Origin: Alitta virens | Taxonomy: Eukaryota; Annelida; Polychaeta; Phyllodocida; Nereididae | DNA: 64,000 nucleotides | Assembly (NCBI GenBank): GCA_932294295.1 | Contig: OW028580.1 | Location: 27,970,896 to 28,034,895, forward strand | Direction: 5' to 3' | Shown: positions 23,401-36,359 of the stretch, piece by piece | Numbering within the stretch: the stretch's first letter is position 1 | How the letters are laid out: every line of letters starts with the position of its first letter | Notes under the pieces: model-generated | What the model saw: the letters and a program-made list of their open reading frames with translations, nothing else | The model's database searches: none | What the model was told of the DNA's origin: nothing | Translations under genes and position numbers: made by a program

Positions 23401-24847
23401 GTATAAAGCAATTGAAAAAGCCAGTGTGGCGTATAATATATATGTTTGCAGAGATCAACTACACAGAAAGAACTCTTTTGATCGATGGAAACAGGATAAA
23501 ACCAGTGTCATTTGACACAGTTACAGCAGCAGACTGCAGGATAAAAGATGTTTGGAGACATCTGAACATATCCCCTGAGCCAGAGGTCTGGCCACTACAC
23601 CAAGGCTTAGGATTTGAGGAGTTAACCTTGCCATGTTTGGGAACATCTGAGATGTAATAGCAGTGGACAGCAATATTTTTACCACTGTCAACTTCTATAA
23701 ATAAGGTACAGATCTAATGCTAGTGTTAAATATAATAACTACATGCAGCTAAATACTTCATTGAGTCAAATGAACCCACAAGAGCCACATACCAGCAATC
23801 TTGCTAGAGATGTTGAAATCAGTGAATTGCATAAATATCATTCGGGTTAGACAACGATTTCCAAACTTTTCATCTTAAGAAGCAGTTATTAATAAGTTGT
23901 TTTGCAGCACAATTAATCCAAATGTTTCTATATCATGTTGTTGATGGGTTAAGTAGCATCAGTGTATTGGTAAAATCAGGCAGCTGCCGAATGGAACACT
24001 GCGTTTCAAAATGTTAGTAAAAATATTGATTGTCTAATTAGTTTCCAAATATAATACATACCACGCACAGTACATTTTAGGGACACATTACATATTTGTC
24101 AAACAGTAGCAAAACAGCAAAACACTAGTAAAATATAACTGCCTGATGTGATTCTTGTTATAGTATAAAACACGGCATATTCAGTCCTATCTAGCAGCCG
24201 TCATAGTCACAATTTACGTCAGTCGCGACAGAAAGTTTTAGAGATTTAGTTCCATCGGAAAGCGGTCCTGCAACGGTTTAATATGAACATCAAAATTAAT
24301 GGCAAATATTAATCAGTCATTCAAAATATTCGTGGTGAGTCCCATCTTGACAGCCATATTGTGTGGCTGTGGTGGGCTGTGGTGGGATTAGAGCAGGTGC
24401 CATTATTATGAGTTGCATCTCACGGACGTGACTGTTTATACTAATGCTGCATAAAAAGGCTGTGAATAAAACAGGGCTGGAGGTAATGTTTGATTCATAT
24501 GAGTCACAACAAATGACAGTCATTCGTGATGAGATATAACGTGAAGACATTGTTAGAAGGGTGTTTGATTATGTGGAGAATATTGTAAACAATATGGTTA
24601 GACTATTCTCTATTCTACAACGGTTAAAAGGGTATGTAAGCTCATAGTAAGAACGTTGTGTTGGTGACTAAATAACAGATAACAGATACTTTATGCTTCA
24701 TAAAAGTTATGAAATTGGGTTTACAAACGACCATTTATAAGTTTAATACTGTATGGTATGCATGACCTGCAGTATCTGGCTGTGCCTGCCTTTTTGGACC
24801 GCAACCTTTTATGATTGAATGATTGCCAGTTATCAAAAGAACAAAAC

Positions 24848-25031
24848 AAGATGCCTTGTAATATACACTTCTTAATCTGCTATTTATTATAAGAAGATGC
24901 CTTGTAATATACACTTCTTAATCTTTTATTTATTATAAGAAGATGTCTTGTAATATACACTTCTTAATCTGCTATTTATTATAAGAAGATGCCTTGTAAT
25001 ATACACTTCTTAATCTCTTATTTCCTAATCT
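24848..25031. repeat. 46 bp tandem repeat, 4 copies
   Basis: The unit starts aagatgccttgtaatataca and ends in tatttattataag. Copies start at 24848, 24894, 24940 and 24986 with very few differences, so the expansion is recent. The last copy is shorter and diverged at its end. Confidence 0.95.
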
Positions 25032-25224
25032 TGCATCTGATCTGAAATCAGGATTAGGGTTTCGATAACATAGTTCCATCTGGTCAGATTCTGTGGAAAG
25101 CCATTCCTATGAATAGCACAGGGAATACCGAGACAGGAAAGTATTTTAGTACTTCAGTTCTTCAGCTTGAAAGAAATCTGAGGTAACAATCAATCACAAT
25201 CCATTGCAGTCTGCGAAAGTTTGC

Positions 25225-25540
25225 CTTTCCCTCTGGCCATCTGCGAAGATGGGCCTGGGCCGAATCCTGACACGGACCTGACGCGGACTGTACGCGGTCC
25301 GTCACCCAAGCGTGTTTGGCTCCAGCTCTGAGTGTTTTCCCCCGGCACCTCGCAATAGATTCTCTAGTCGACCACAGTGCGAATCAATCACCTCGCTCTG
25401 AGCAATGCCCTTCTCATGTCCACAGACCTGATCACCACACTGCATCTAGAGCCACTTCCGCCCAGAAATATAGTCCTTCACCGAGGCGCTCTGTCATTGG
25501 CCGCCGGGCTAACCTTAAGTATTATCCCTCGAATCACGCA
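25225..25540. promoter_or_regulatory. GC- and CpG-rich block, candidate promoter or enhancer
   Basis: It stands out from AT-rich flanks, with 'gacgcggactgtacgcggtc' near 25280 and an inverted CCAAT box (cattggccgccggg). The 93-codon frame 25316-25597 is proline/serine-rich but unrecognised. It ends directly in the degenerate array that follows. Confidence 0.25.
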
Positions 25541-25589
25541 ATGCATGTAACAAAATACCTGTCGACGACCCGATCATCCTTTATTTCCT

Positions 25590-26170
25590 TTCCTTAAATG
25601 ACCCAGTGATGAATCTAGCTACTGTAACCTTCTCGTTCTTTCTCTAAATGACTAAGCAATGATTCTCCCAAACAATAATCTTACCTTTTCCCTAATTAAT
25701 TTGGCAAGTGATTATTCTACCTAACCCTATTCTCTAATAACCAAGTGATGACTCACCAAATCTTACCATCCTACTGTTTAATTGATCCAGTGATTATTCT
25801 GCCTTGTTATGATCTTATTCTATAATTAATTGACCAGGTGATAGTTCTACCTAACTATAACCTTATAATTCTCTCTTTAAATGATAAAGTGATGGTTGTA
25901 CCATTAAACAAACCTTTTATTGTATCTTATCTTTAAAAGAGAAAGGGGTTATTCTACCATGCATACCAATGATCTAACCATTCTCTTTCACTGACCTGGT
26001 GATCATTCTACCATACCATAATCATATCATGAATCTACTATAAAATACTTGATAATACTAATAACCTCATAATCTCCTTAAAAGATCAAGTGATGATGCC
26101 ACTGCATCATAATCTTACCATACTACCCAACGTGGCAATTCTACCACACCTTAATCTCAACATTAAAAGA
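25590..26170. repeat. Degenerate tandem array, unit about 50-60 bp
   Basis: The motif 'aatgacccagtgatgaatct' and variants (gaccaagtgatgattct, gatccagtgattattct, gaccaggtgatagttct) recur about ten times. Each is followed by 'ac..taatcttacc' and 'ttctct..aa'. Units have drifted strongly, so the array is old. Confidence 0.75.
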
Positions 26171-27126
26171 CAAAAAAAATTATATTCATCAAATAACAAG
26201 GAAATCCTAACCTCAAATCACACTTATGACTTACCTGTATCAAATACAAGTAATGTGTAAAATACTGATCTCTATTAAAAAAAGTATTACAATTAACAAG
26301 ATACATGATAATAAACACTGATACACAATTAACACTAACAGAACAGCTTTAATTCCATAATGCATAAATGCCAACTGGAACAATATTCCTTAATCCTATC
26401 ATTGTATAGAATCAATGTGATGCACATCACACACCCAGCATCACACACCAAACAACACATTCTCACTAGTCCTTTCCTCATTATTAACTGATTACCACGA
26501 GACAACCAAACGAGAAACAGTGACACATGAGGCATTACTGCTGGATATCATTGCGATACCACTAATTGACATCAGCTTTGTCATACATTACAGCAGCAGC
26601 AGGAAGGATATCTCTGCGCCAAAAGCATGCAAATATATCAGATGATGGAAGTAAGCCACTCAAGTTCCGCAGACATCCGACCGGTGTTCACTTACAACGA
26701 GCAATCGGCTAATACACGACTCCGAGCCAAGACTACTTGCGATGAAATCAGTTCAAATTTTGATTTCCGACATTATACACCATAGAAGTCTAGGCATTGG
26801 ACACTTATTCCATAGAAGCAGTTACCTAAGCAAACGATGTCCCAGAATGAATCTCTTCAAGGCTATGTAGTATAACTTGATTTGTTACTTCGAAGCGTAG
26901 TAAGTAACCTTAGGCCAGGAAATAATTAGCTATACCTTATAATGAAGTTATTAAGCATCAAACTGACATACACATATATGTTGTTGTTGGGAAGCAAACT
27001 TATAGTTATCTTTTGAATAAAATTTCATGTGGCCTCACAGCAACTTGTCAGAATATTAGAAAGAATTATTCAATGATGGTAACTATAGTGCACATCCACA
27101 GGTATCCAATTGTCTGTATCCATGAT

Positions 27127-27235
<109 letters not shown>

Positions 27236-27239
27236 GTGC

Positions 27240-28570
27240 AATCCCATCCTCTCTGCATAGCAGTTGAAAATGCTAAGCTTTGCCACATCCAATCTTGCAT
27301 CATGATTGGACACATTAGGTTGACTTAGAGCCGAAGCATTCATGTTACTACTGGACAAGTGGATAATTAAATTGACTGTGATATTAGGCACTGATGGGCA
27401 ACAGGACAGTGGGAGACAGTAGCACCGCATGATCACCGAGCACAACAGTGAGCGCAGGGTCCTCTTTCGCTACGTGCACCGCATTCGCAATGGCATGACA
27501 CACAAAGAAACCCGGGGTCAACGACCTCCGGAGAAAAGGACCTATAGAAGGACATAGTAGAGGTTTTCATGTGGAGACCACCAGCACCTGCTGTATCCTA
27601 TGACCTTTTCTGTAATGCAGTCAATGCCCCGGATATCCTACTCACAGTTGTTCTGGCCAAAAGGTGTGGACGATGATGGTCTGAGGTGTATACTATTGAT
27701 ATCATGATGTGACTGAGTTTCCTGACTGCTGTATATTGTACATCCTTTCTTGGTGAATTTTCCCTTTCTCTTTTTGCTTCATTTTCAGAAATCTTTTTAG
27801 GCTTACACTGCTTTTTCAAAATCTCAAGTATGATGAAGACCAACTTTTGTTTACACATTTAACCATAATGAGCCACCTCCACAAATTTGAAAGTATAACC
27901 CATTGGCAGATAAGGCAACAGCAACATTTGTGTTCTTGTAAAACTCATATAAATTCGTGGTTATTTAATCTGTGTAGCACCTGACATCTTCATCTCATAC
28001 ACTATACTGCAATCAGTAACAGATTATTTTCATTATTTTCATCATGACACATGTTGATACTTTTCTTTAAAAAATAAATGACTGTTTCAGCAATTTCAAT
28101 TAAATCTTACATCATCTGTAACATTGCTCTTTCAAAGTTACAATTCTCGATTCTTACAAAAACATTTCTGAAGGTTTTCCAACAAATTGAATTACACATT
28201 TCATCCCCCGCAGCAGCACCCATATAACATATTACGACATGACATCCATCCATTCCCAAATAACTAGAAAGGACACATAAAACATAGATCTATCTTCCCC
28301 TCACAGATAACATGCCACAGAAGCAGACAGGCCACCTATCTAACCTCTCATCTGTATGTCTGGAGGCGAAGTGACATTGGTCGACTTGAGGTGCTTCTCT
28401 CATGAAAAATTCTGCTCCCATTAAATCTACATAGGCAGTATTGTAGACTCGGGTTACATTTTTGTCTTCTTATGTCTTTATATTATATGTTGTTGTTGTT
28501 GTCATCGTTTGTTAACTCGATATAATAAGGATTTGGTTTAGAAACTTCAGACACAAACTGTCCTGCACAA
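27240..28570. other. Non-coding DNA, no gene seen
   Basis: 27400-27660 is a little more GC-rich. No repeat family was recognised. Confidence 0.35.
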
Positions 28571-28574
28571 CACG

Positions 28575-28690
28575 TTTTTTGGGTTCTCAAGGGTTAATTG
28601 ATAGATAGGGTAAACCTCACTTCACATTTACCCCTTGGGAGGGAGCTTAAGAGTACAACTATATTTTACTTGTATATTTTATATCTGTTC
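28575..28690 (-). mobile_element. Family B SINE fragment
   Basis: The words agggttaattgatagat and cacatttacccctt correspond to the central body of the copy at 13.76-14.10 kb, diverged. Both tRNA-like head and tail are absent. Confidence 0.5.
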
Positions 28691-28699
28691 TGTACATGG

Positions 28700-28798
28700 A
28701 CTATCTAGTTTTGAATACATGTTTTATCTGTTTTATCTAAGGGCTTTACTGAGCGATTCACCCTTATAAAATATGTTGTTCAATAAATAAATAACTCA
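28700..28798 (+). mobile_element. Possible LINE 3' end
   Basis: The sequence 'gtttt..tctaagggctttactgagcg', then 'ccttataaaatatg' and a short (aata)n run, looks like a non-LTR retrotransposon 3' UTR ending in short repeats. No coding part is present. Confidence 0.3.
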
Positions 28799-28799
28799 T

Positions 28800-31340
28800 A
28801 TAGTTTGTTTATCTTTTGCAAGCTAGACTGAGCTAGAAAACTATTTAATTTAATCCTAGCAATTAATGCTAATCTCATGCACCTGCCGTATTAATTGCCC
28901 AGATAACCAAACTAGGAGCAGCCAGAGGAATATAACCTTATAAAGCATCTTAGGTATCGGGTCATCGGTATCCCAGCTAGTTTTTTTTAACCAGATTTCA
29001 GCCTCATATTCTGATACAAAACTACTGTAAACAAGCATCATCTGATCACAGATAGCTATAAAAACCTTTTAAAAATTGTACTTAAAAACTTCTCAGCACT
29101 TCTTACTTCAACTATGATGTAGCACAAGCCACAAAAACCAGAAATCAGTCTATCGTGTTCTATCATTTTAGATATCGTTCTCTCTACCCGAGCCAAAAAA
29201 AAAAAAGGCACCCACGAAAAGAAAATGGAGGAGCATAGATTAGACTGTGAAGTGACCAAGTAACAGATCAAGGGGCAACTGACCATCTAGTGACCCAAGT
29301 AACTGACCAAGCAATGCTGACCAAAAGTGACCAGACCACTGTAAGGAGTAACTCAGGGATGAGGCTTAAGCCCATAATGTGGAACAGGAAGAGGCTGGGC
29401 TTTGGAGGACTGTAGGCATTAAGTTCATTGGGGGCAAAGGGGACACATATTGGACCCCGCGATTGGGGAATTTGGACCATTGGTCCCTTGGGGTGCCCAA
29501 AGGACACCGAAGGATTGGAGCACATTATACTGTGGGCGGTAGTTGATATACGTTTCTGTACTTTAGTTTGCAACTTTTCCTTTTAATTTCAAAGTTTTTG
29601 AGTGTGGTATTGAATACAGACATAAAAATGTACAATCAACCGACAGAAAAAAAACAAAAAAAAAAACAACTCAAACTACTTAAATTGTCAAAGTCATTAT
29701 CAGATACACGTTAGAATCTGGATAATCCTGACATTATATCACTAATTCACTGATACAAGTGTTTTGACAAGATGGTGACAAAATAGTTATTTCACCAAAA
29801 AATTAAATAAGAGGGCCCCGCTAACTATTAAAATCAAAGGAACAGTCTCCAGCTGAGATACATAGAAGACACCAGCAAAATTATTCAGCATATTGATTTG
29901 ATTCAATGACCCATATAGTAGGCTAGGTACCTGAGATTAGTTAACCAACAAAAGCTCCTGCTTTCAGGACAGAAAACATTAGTTGTATGTTTCAAGATAA
30001 AATGACTGTATAGTGTATGTATACTGTATACAGCAGCTTACTAGAAAGTGATACAAAGCTTGGCATAATATAGCCTGGCAGCAGTCCTTTCATTTTTCGT
30101 GGTATTTTGCAACAGGTTGAATAAATATTGCCTGCACAGTATAAACTATCATCATTTTACATTATTGAAAATGAGTAATAATGTTTTATCGATGATGACA
30201 AAGTCATTCAGTGATAACATAAATACATTTTAAGAAGCAGAAGTTGATATTGTCGACTCACTGCATGAAAATGATGATAGTGGAAAAATAACAGCATGTT
30301 AAGATTAGTAATAGCGTGTGCACTCATTATTTTTTAGGTTAAAATGCTGTATAACACATATAATCCCACGAAAAAATATAAAGACCACTGCATGACCCTC
30401 ATTCTGCGAACTCTGACGCAAATTAGGGCCATGCTTGCTTGGCTAGGCATAATAGTGTCTACTTTCCAACCCAACAAATCACATCAGTACAACTGACACC
30501 ACACACCAAAAAATCAGAACAAAGATCAATCTATCAAAGGCAGTCAAGAGTGCACTCATTAAGAACACTTCCTATCCTTGCACCTTGTTTGACTCCTAAC
30601 ATCAATTACCTCTGCTCTGGCAATCATAATGTCCCACCACTCCACTCTGCTATTAAGAACTAATCAGGCAAGCCAGATAAATTGCTCATTAATCATCAGG
30701 AATATTACAGGTCACCTTGTCCTTCTCATGCTGAAGAGTAGCAAGCAATCTTGTCTTAATAACTAAATAGATTACAATAGAGTTCCAGCTAATGGGCATT
30801 GATTGTGGTGGGAGAGTATAAAACGTTATTATTTTAATCACATATCTTCATTAACATAAAAACTAGTCCGACAAACTGCCTCACGACGAGTATCAGCGCG
30901 CTTGCAAATGACCGCAATATTTCGGTCTATATCAAAACTGGTTTTGGTCTAAACGAGCAATATTGCAGGGGTAAAATTTAGTGCAGGAAATGAGGGTTGA
31001 ATTTCACACGAGTTTATGTAGCAACGGCATATAAAACCAAGGAAATGTGACATGATTTCACAACTTGAAAATAATTACCATCCCAAATGCAATACCTTAT
31101 TTAGACAGAATGGCGCCCAATATATTGTCATTACATGGTTTGATAAATGACATATAAATAACTTGTGTAACATAATTTGTAAACCCTTATATATCTCATA
31201 TCCATTTACATGCAATCATACAGGAAAGTAGTTTCAGCAACTGGATACATCAGAGCTCATTTATCATATTATATTGTAAACTAATACTAATTTCCTTGCA
31301 TGAGGGATGTGTGCATCTTTTGGTAACACTAACAACAAAA
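28800..31340. other. Non-coding DNA, no gene seen
   Basis: 29230-29330 has loosely repeated 'gaccaag' words. 29380-29540 is GC-rich and repeat-free. 30850-31060 is CpG-retaining. None has an open frame I can interpret. Confidence 0.35.
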
Positions 31341-31440
31341 GCAGCAGCAGCACGAGCAGCAGCAGCAGAACGTGGGGGTTACGTGGCCTTGGGTGACGTC
31401 ACAAACGAGGCAGTCACGTGACTAGAGGAGTGTGGATGTG
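31341..31440. promoter_or_regulatory. CRE and CACGTG motifs beside a CAG-rich run
   Basis: A CAG-rich run at 31341-31368 is followed by a full CRE (tgacgtca, about 31393-31400) and a full E-box (cacgtg, about 31416-31421), with acgtg twice just before. CRE is bound by CREB/ATF bZIP factors, and CACGTG by bHLH-ZIP factors. A regulatory role is inferred. Confidence 0.35.
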
Positions 31441-31769
31441 TCTGAGAGGCAGGCAGGGTCATCTACTAATGAGTGTCCTCTTGGGATGTCAACAAAGTCA
31501 AGATAGGGCTCCCTCCAATACAATCTACTTTGCTTCATCAAATTCTACAGCTCACTAACTGCCCTGAAAGCAGGTTTTGCTGCTGCTGCAGCTACTGATG
31601 CTGATGCAGTCTCCACCCCATCTTCTATTTCCTAGAGCTAGCCAGTGGTCAACACCAGTGGTCAACAACAGCAATCTACACTAATTGAATAGTTTTTTTG
31701 CACCTAATCTTGAACAGTTTTTTATGCTCAAACTTGAAGTCACTTGGGTACAAGAATCTCAAGTAAATT

Positions 31770-32302
31770 ACAACAGAACCTTACTGTTAATACTAAAATA
31801 GATCAATAATACTTTGGTCGCAACAGTATAATTTATAACTAAAGAACAAATCCACCATCAAGGCTGTTTTCCAAAAATTGAGTGGTCATAATACTTAGAT
31901 GGTCTTAAATAATTAATAAAGTTGTTTTCCAAAAATTGAGTGGTCATAATACTGAGATGGTCTTAAATAATTAATAAAGCTGTTTTCCAAAAATTGAGTG
32001 GTCATAATACTGAGATGGTCCTAAATAAATAATAAAGCTGTTTTCCAAAAATTGAGTGGTCATAATACTGAGATGGTCCTAAATAAATAATAAAGCTGTT
32101 TTCCAAAAATTGAGTGGTCATAATACTGAGATGGTCTTAAATAATTAATAAAGCTGTTTTCCAAAAATTGAGTGGTCATAATACTGAGATGGTCCTAAAT
32201 AAATAATAAAGCTGTTTTCCAAAAATTGAGTGGTCATAATACTGAGATGGTCTTAAATAATTAATAAAAGTTAAATATAATATATAGTAAGGTTATAGTT
32301 GT
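31770..32302. mobile_element. Inverted-repeat element filled by a 58 bp tandem array
   Basis: The ends acaacagaaccttactgtta (31771) and, inverted, acaactataaccttactata (32302) match at about 16 of 20 positions, as in the small MITE family of this window. Seven 58 bp units fill most of the interior. No coding sequence is present. Confidence 0.65.
31863..32268. repeat. 58 bp tandem repeat, 7 copies
   Basis: Units start gctgttttccaaaaattgag at 31863, 31921, 31979, 32037, 32095, 32153 and 32211. Two unit types occur (ending 'gtcttaaataattaataaa' or 'gtcctaaataaataataaa') and are interspersed, which suggests unequal exchange within the array. Confidence 0.97.
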
Positions 32303-32762
32303 CAAGAACATGGTATTGACTGAGGTGTCTTTTATGGTGATGAGAAATACATAGTTTATATAAATATATAGTTTTTGTTAAATCTTCGTCTTCCGGGCGA
32401 GGTGGTATAAAAGCAGGGCTCAACGGGCAGACTTTAAAAACTCTTTTCGCCTCACCAAATAAACCTTGTGAAAATACATTGTTCTTGAGGGCTACACCTA
32501 AATATTACTAAAACCACTAATCCTCCTACTTCCAACAATAAACGAGTGTGCAGTCACATAACCGATCCTGATAAGGGAGCTGCCAATGATTATGCGATAC
32601 TGGGCTAATTCAATTAAAAGACAATTAGCTAATTAAGTGATGGAATGAGATACAGCATCAGTTGCCTAATTGTTTAAAGAAATCTTAGCTACAACACGTG
32701 AGGGAAAGCTTTCCAAATATAGAGTAATTTACAGTTGGTTTAATTAAAAACGGCCGGTCAAA

Positions 32763-33060
32763 TAGAGTCTTTTCGCTGAGCAGCCCTGAATTCAGCAAGA
32801 CATAAGTCTTTCCTCTCCTCTTATTACTCATTTTGCATTTCAGACATAGTAGATCATAGCTAACTGATTCCATAAATAAAATTTTCTCAAGGAAACAACA
32901 GAAATCAATTAAATGATAATGTGTCAAATATACATAAAAATGCCCTAAAACTGCTGCTGCTAGATGCACTTTACTTCAGCCAATCACAGCCAATATAATT
33001 GCAGTAGTCTGTCATAGCCACCTGGTGGAAATATAGAGAACCTTCCATGAAAATTCACTA
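32763..33060 (-). repeat. Dispersed repeat R1, copy 2
   Basis: This is the inverted counterpart of 10721-11040. It lacks about 25 bp between the two CCAAT boxes of copy 1. The open frame continues upstream and downstream for 94 codons (32685-32969), with MSNKRRGKTYVLLNSGL conserved. The start Met of that block is a shared ATG in both copies. Confidence 0.8.
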
Positions 33061-33599
33061 TTGAATCTAGACAAAGCTAGACAACTTCTGTTATACGTAG
33101 CTACCTGTCACTAAACAGAACTGTCTGGCTATAGCTGGCTACTCAAAGCCAGATCTAAAAGGACACATTTATGATATTTAAGATAAATTTCTTACATTTT
33201 CCAAGGGTTAAATATTTCATAGGTGGTAGGGGTAAGCTGACTTTGAGCGAGGAGTAGTCAGAAGCGGCTGGCTTTAGAGTTATAGCTACAGCCAGGAATA
33301 GGTTACTACAGCTGTCTAGAGTCGACCATATTTTATGAAACTAACTGTAACTCAAGGCCATAAGAAATACAACTTCTTAGAGCATAAATATCAGTTTCTA
33401 TACAAATACTCCAAAACTATCATCTAGATAAGATTTGTTTCATCGTGTGCAGTACATTGGTGATTAAAGTAGGCACGCTGCACATGGTACAAGAAATGTA
33501 CCGTATAATGATACATCATATTTCAGTTAAAGTGGGCAAAAATGCCTGAGAAAATCCCAGTATGAGGCGAATATGAGCATCCATATTCATACCTTCAAT

Positions 33600-34060
33600 G
33601 AAGCATGAAGTGGGAGGAAGGAGGCCATCAGATCTCCAGTTGAGTGGTATCAGACTGCCCTTGAAGGTCATGGGGGTGCACTGGCAAGGTCACTTGAGGG
33701 GGGTCTACAATCACTGCATTAGCGACAAGGCTGGGGTAAATTGACCAGCAACTGCTCAATATGTTAGCAAATCAGGGCAGTGCTGTTCTCGCAATGTGGG
33801 CAATGTGGGCAGTGGGTGAAAATGATGTGGCACGGTTAGGGGGCCAATCACAGGGGTCAACCAGCGGGGTGATTCGACGGCGACTCCGAAAGGTGCCCCG
33901 GGTCCTGAATTATGCCAAGGTGGAAATCCCGCTGGATTGCTCATAATGGGAGCATTGCTAAACCTGCTTCCGAGGGGGTTGGCAGCGGTCACGCTACTCG
34001 CCCATTTGTTAGCCAATCAGAGGTGGCTGTTACATTCATTGCCCCTACTCCCTTGATTAC
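33600..34060. promoter_or_regulatory. GC-rich block with CCAAT boxes
   Basis: A CCAAT box occurs at about 33844 (gccaatcac) and another near 34013 (gccaatcag), with CpG-rich sequence between (cgacggcgactccg). 'gcaatgtgg' and 'caatgtggg' are duplicated near 33792. Opposing frames of 61-86 codons are open here, as expected for GC-rich DNA. It could be a promoter with an unseen first exon. Confidence 0.25.
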
Positions 34061-34064
34061 CCTA

Positions 34065-34198
34065 AGCAGCAGCAGCAGCTTCAGAAGCAGCAGCAGCAGC
34101 TTCAGAAGCAGCAGCAGCATCAGAAGCAGCAGCAGCATCAGAAGCAGCAGCAGCATCAGAAGCAGCAGCAGCATCAGAAGCAGCAGCAGCTGCAGCAG
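34065..34198. repeat. 18 bp CAG-type minisatellite
   Basis: The unit agcagcagcagcatcaga (with agcttcaga variants at the start) repeats about seven times. It is built from CAG triplets with regular interruptions. Confidence 0.95.
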
Positions 34199-34199
34199 G

Positions 34200-36266
34200 T
34201 CTGTGATGAGATGAAACCAACATTTTCACCAAAGAGCCTCAGTCTCCAACATAACGTGGGACTCTCCACATCAATACTTTTTAGAGTCTACCACAACCTT
34301 CAGATCAGGTAAACTTTCTGATGGCTGCCATAAATGCTGCTCTGGTGTCGTCTGACACGGAATGGAAAAAGAGAAAGGGACTTCCACTACAGCTGTATCG
34401 TGTCAATTGTGATGAACCACAACACCATCTATCTCCATTGTATTGTATTATATTGTACAGTTAAATCCGCCAGAACGGACACCGGGATAGAGCGGCCACC
34501 TGCTGTAAACAACCACTATACACAAACTATTCCAGACTAAATTTGTTTTTTTTTCACTTGCCCCAGCACAGACGCAGAGTGCAAGCATCATCATTCTAAC
34601 CCGACATGTATGTGACATTGAGAAAGCATAACACGTTTTTCACAGAAATAAAGACTCGCATTAAACGTGTAAATTTCAAGAAAATAATTAATATTCCAGC
34701 GAGTGTGAACAACTTCTCATATTGCTCCTTCCATCAACGAAAATGTTTAATAATTCTGGAGATAAAACTTTCATAAGCCATTTTCATGAAAAGTTATTAT
34801 CTGGTTTGTAGAATCATTAGATCAAACACATTCTTCTAAAGTAAATGCAAGAGATTAACTTTTACATAGCATACAGTAATCATGATGGGAAATTGGGTAC
34901 ATAACACAAGCAGCATCACCTGAGTCCATATACTTGGGGCAACACCTTAAGTACAGCTATCATTTTAAGTCTCACACTGTTTTTCCACAACAAAGGAAAA
35001 GATGGAACATGGCCACCATAAACAGTATGAAAGAAGTAGTCCTGTCGACCAAAGAGAGCCCCAGATTTCCCTATTCACTTAAGCAATTGACAGGCCTAGC
35101 ACCCCAGTGGCCCATGCCCACGTGGGCATTATACAGCCATAAAATCATGTTTATCCCATAGAAATTTCAGGCATGTTTCTACCGGCCACTTTTTCTAATG
35201 ACACGGGCACTTTGCGTGATTTACGACATTTAACGCGACCGTTCGACGACCCCTTTCGGAAGGCGTAACACTGATTTGAATGTAGAGACATCGTACATTC
35301 TCACTAGGAATAACTTCAACCTTGTGTAATTCCATTTGAGGCAGTAGATGTCTGGAGAAGTGATAACGACCGCCTTCAAATGGAGAAAGATGGCCACCAA
35401 ACCACTTGGCAAGGACTCCGTCGAAGTGTCGTGAAAGACGACTGAGCCCTTTGGGTATCTTAGGATATCTAAATAGGGTTTTCATGACAAAATCTACAGT
35501 CACTGCTCATCTATTCATTTGTGAGACCATTTTCTGTTACCATCCCATATATGCACCATTAGCATTAAAGTATACCATTTCAATGCGTCCTTCATTTATC
35601 CTTCACACTGATATAGCTCAGTCAAAGTAAAGTGTATAATCCGAAAAATCTTAAATCCCTATGATTATCATGTATACAATATCTTCAAATACATGCAAAT
35701 TCCTAGTAGCTGGATCAGCCTAACCGAAACCACATTACCTCAAATATCTAAAACCTCCAACGATTCAACATTTACCAAACATGACCAAGTTACAAGGTTA
35801 CAAGGTTAATTACTGATGGCAACAACCAACATCCATATGAACATCTAATTTTCATGACCTTCGTTCTTAGCATACTCCATTAAACATAAATTTTAGTTCC
35901 AACCACTTCCAATTTTTTACAAATCCTTCACCACAGCCAGACTAATTCTGCTCCACAACAAAATTTTGCTTTAAAAGCCTTGCAATTCTTTACTGTTCCC
36001 ATTTTATCCCTCTTTTTTATAGAGGCAATGGACTAATTTTAGGAGGGGAGGGCCCAGTCATCCACATTTTAGCATGTTGTGCCATGTGACAACATGACAG
36101 CCACCACGGAACATGTCAGACGACATGATGAGCCATGTACATCATGCAGCACAAAGCCTGGGGCACCACGACACTGAATTAAATGAGAACTAATCATTTT
36201 CTTTGCTGCTTTGCTACTGCTGTTGTGACAGATGCAAATCAGTGGTGTGCCAAGGTGGAGTTGTAT
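34200..36266. other. Non-coding DNA, family B scrap at 34.55 kb
   Basis: 'cttgccccagcacagacgca' near 34560 corresponds to the family B body. Around 34455-34510 'gttaaatccgccagaacgga' resembles terminal wording of widespread invertebrate MITEs. The 102-codon minus frame at 35195-35503 is not recognisable. Confidence 0.3.
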
Positions 36267-36291
36267 TAGTAGTAGTAGTAGCAGCAGTAGT

Positions 36292-36332
<41 letters not shown>

Positions 36333-36354
36333 GGTCGTAATAGTAGTAGTAGTA
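36267..36354. repeat. Mixed AGT/AGC trinucleotide array
   Basis: agt units flank a central agc block, the mirror of a CAG array with transitions at its edges. Confidence 0.9.
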
Positions 36355-36359
36355 ACCTA

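Noticed and set aside
29478..29500. microRNA resembling miR-133 (ttggtccc seed)
   Set aside because: Only the seed matches, and the neighbouring sequence does not fold into a convincing precursor.
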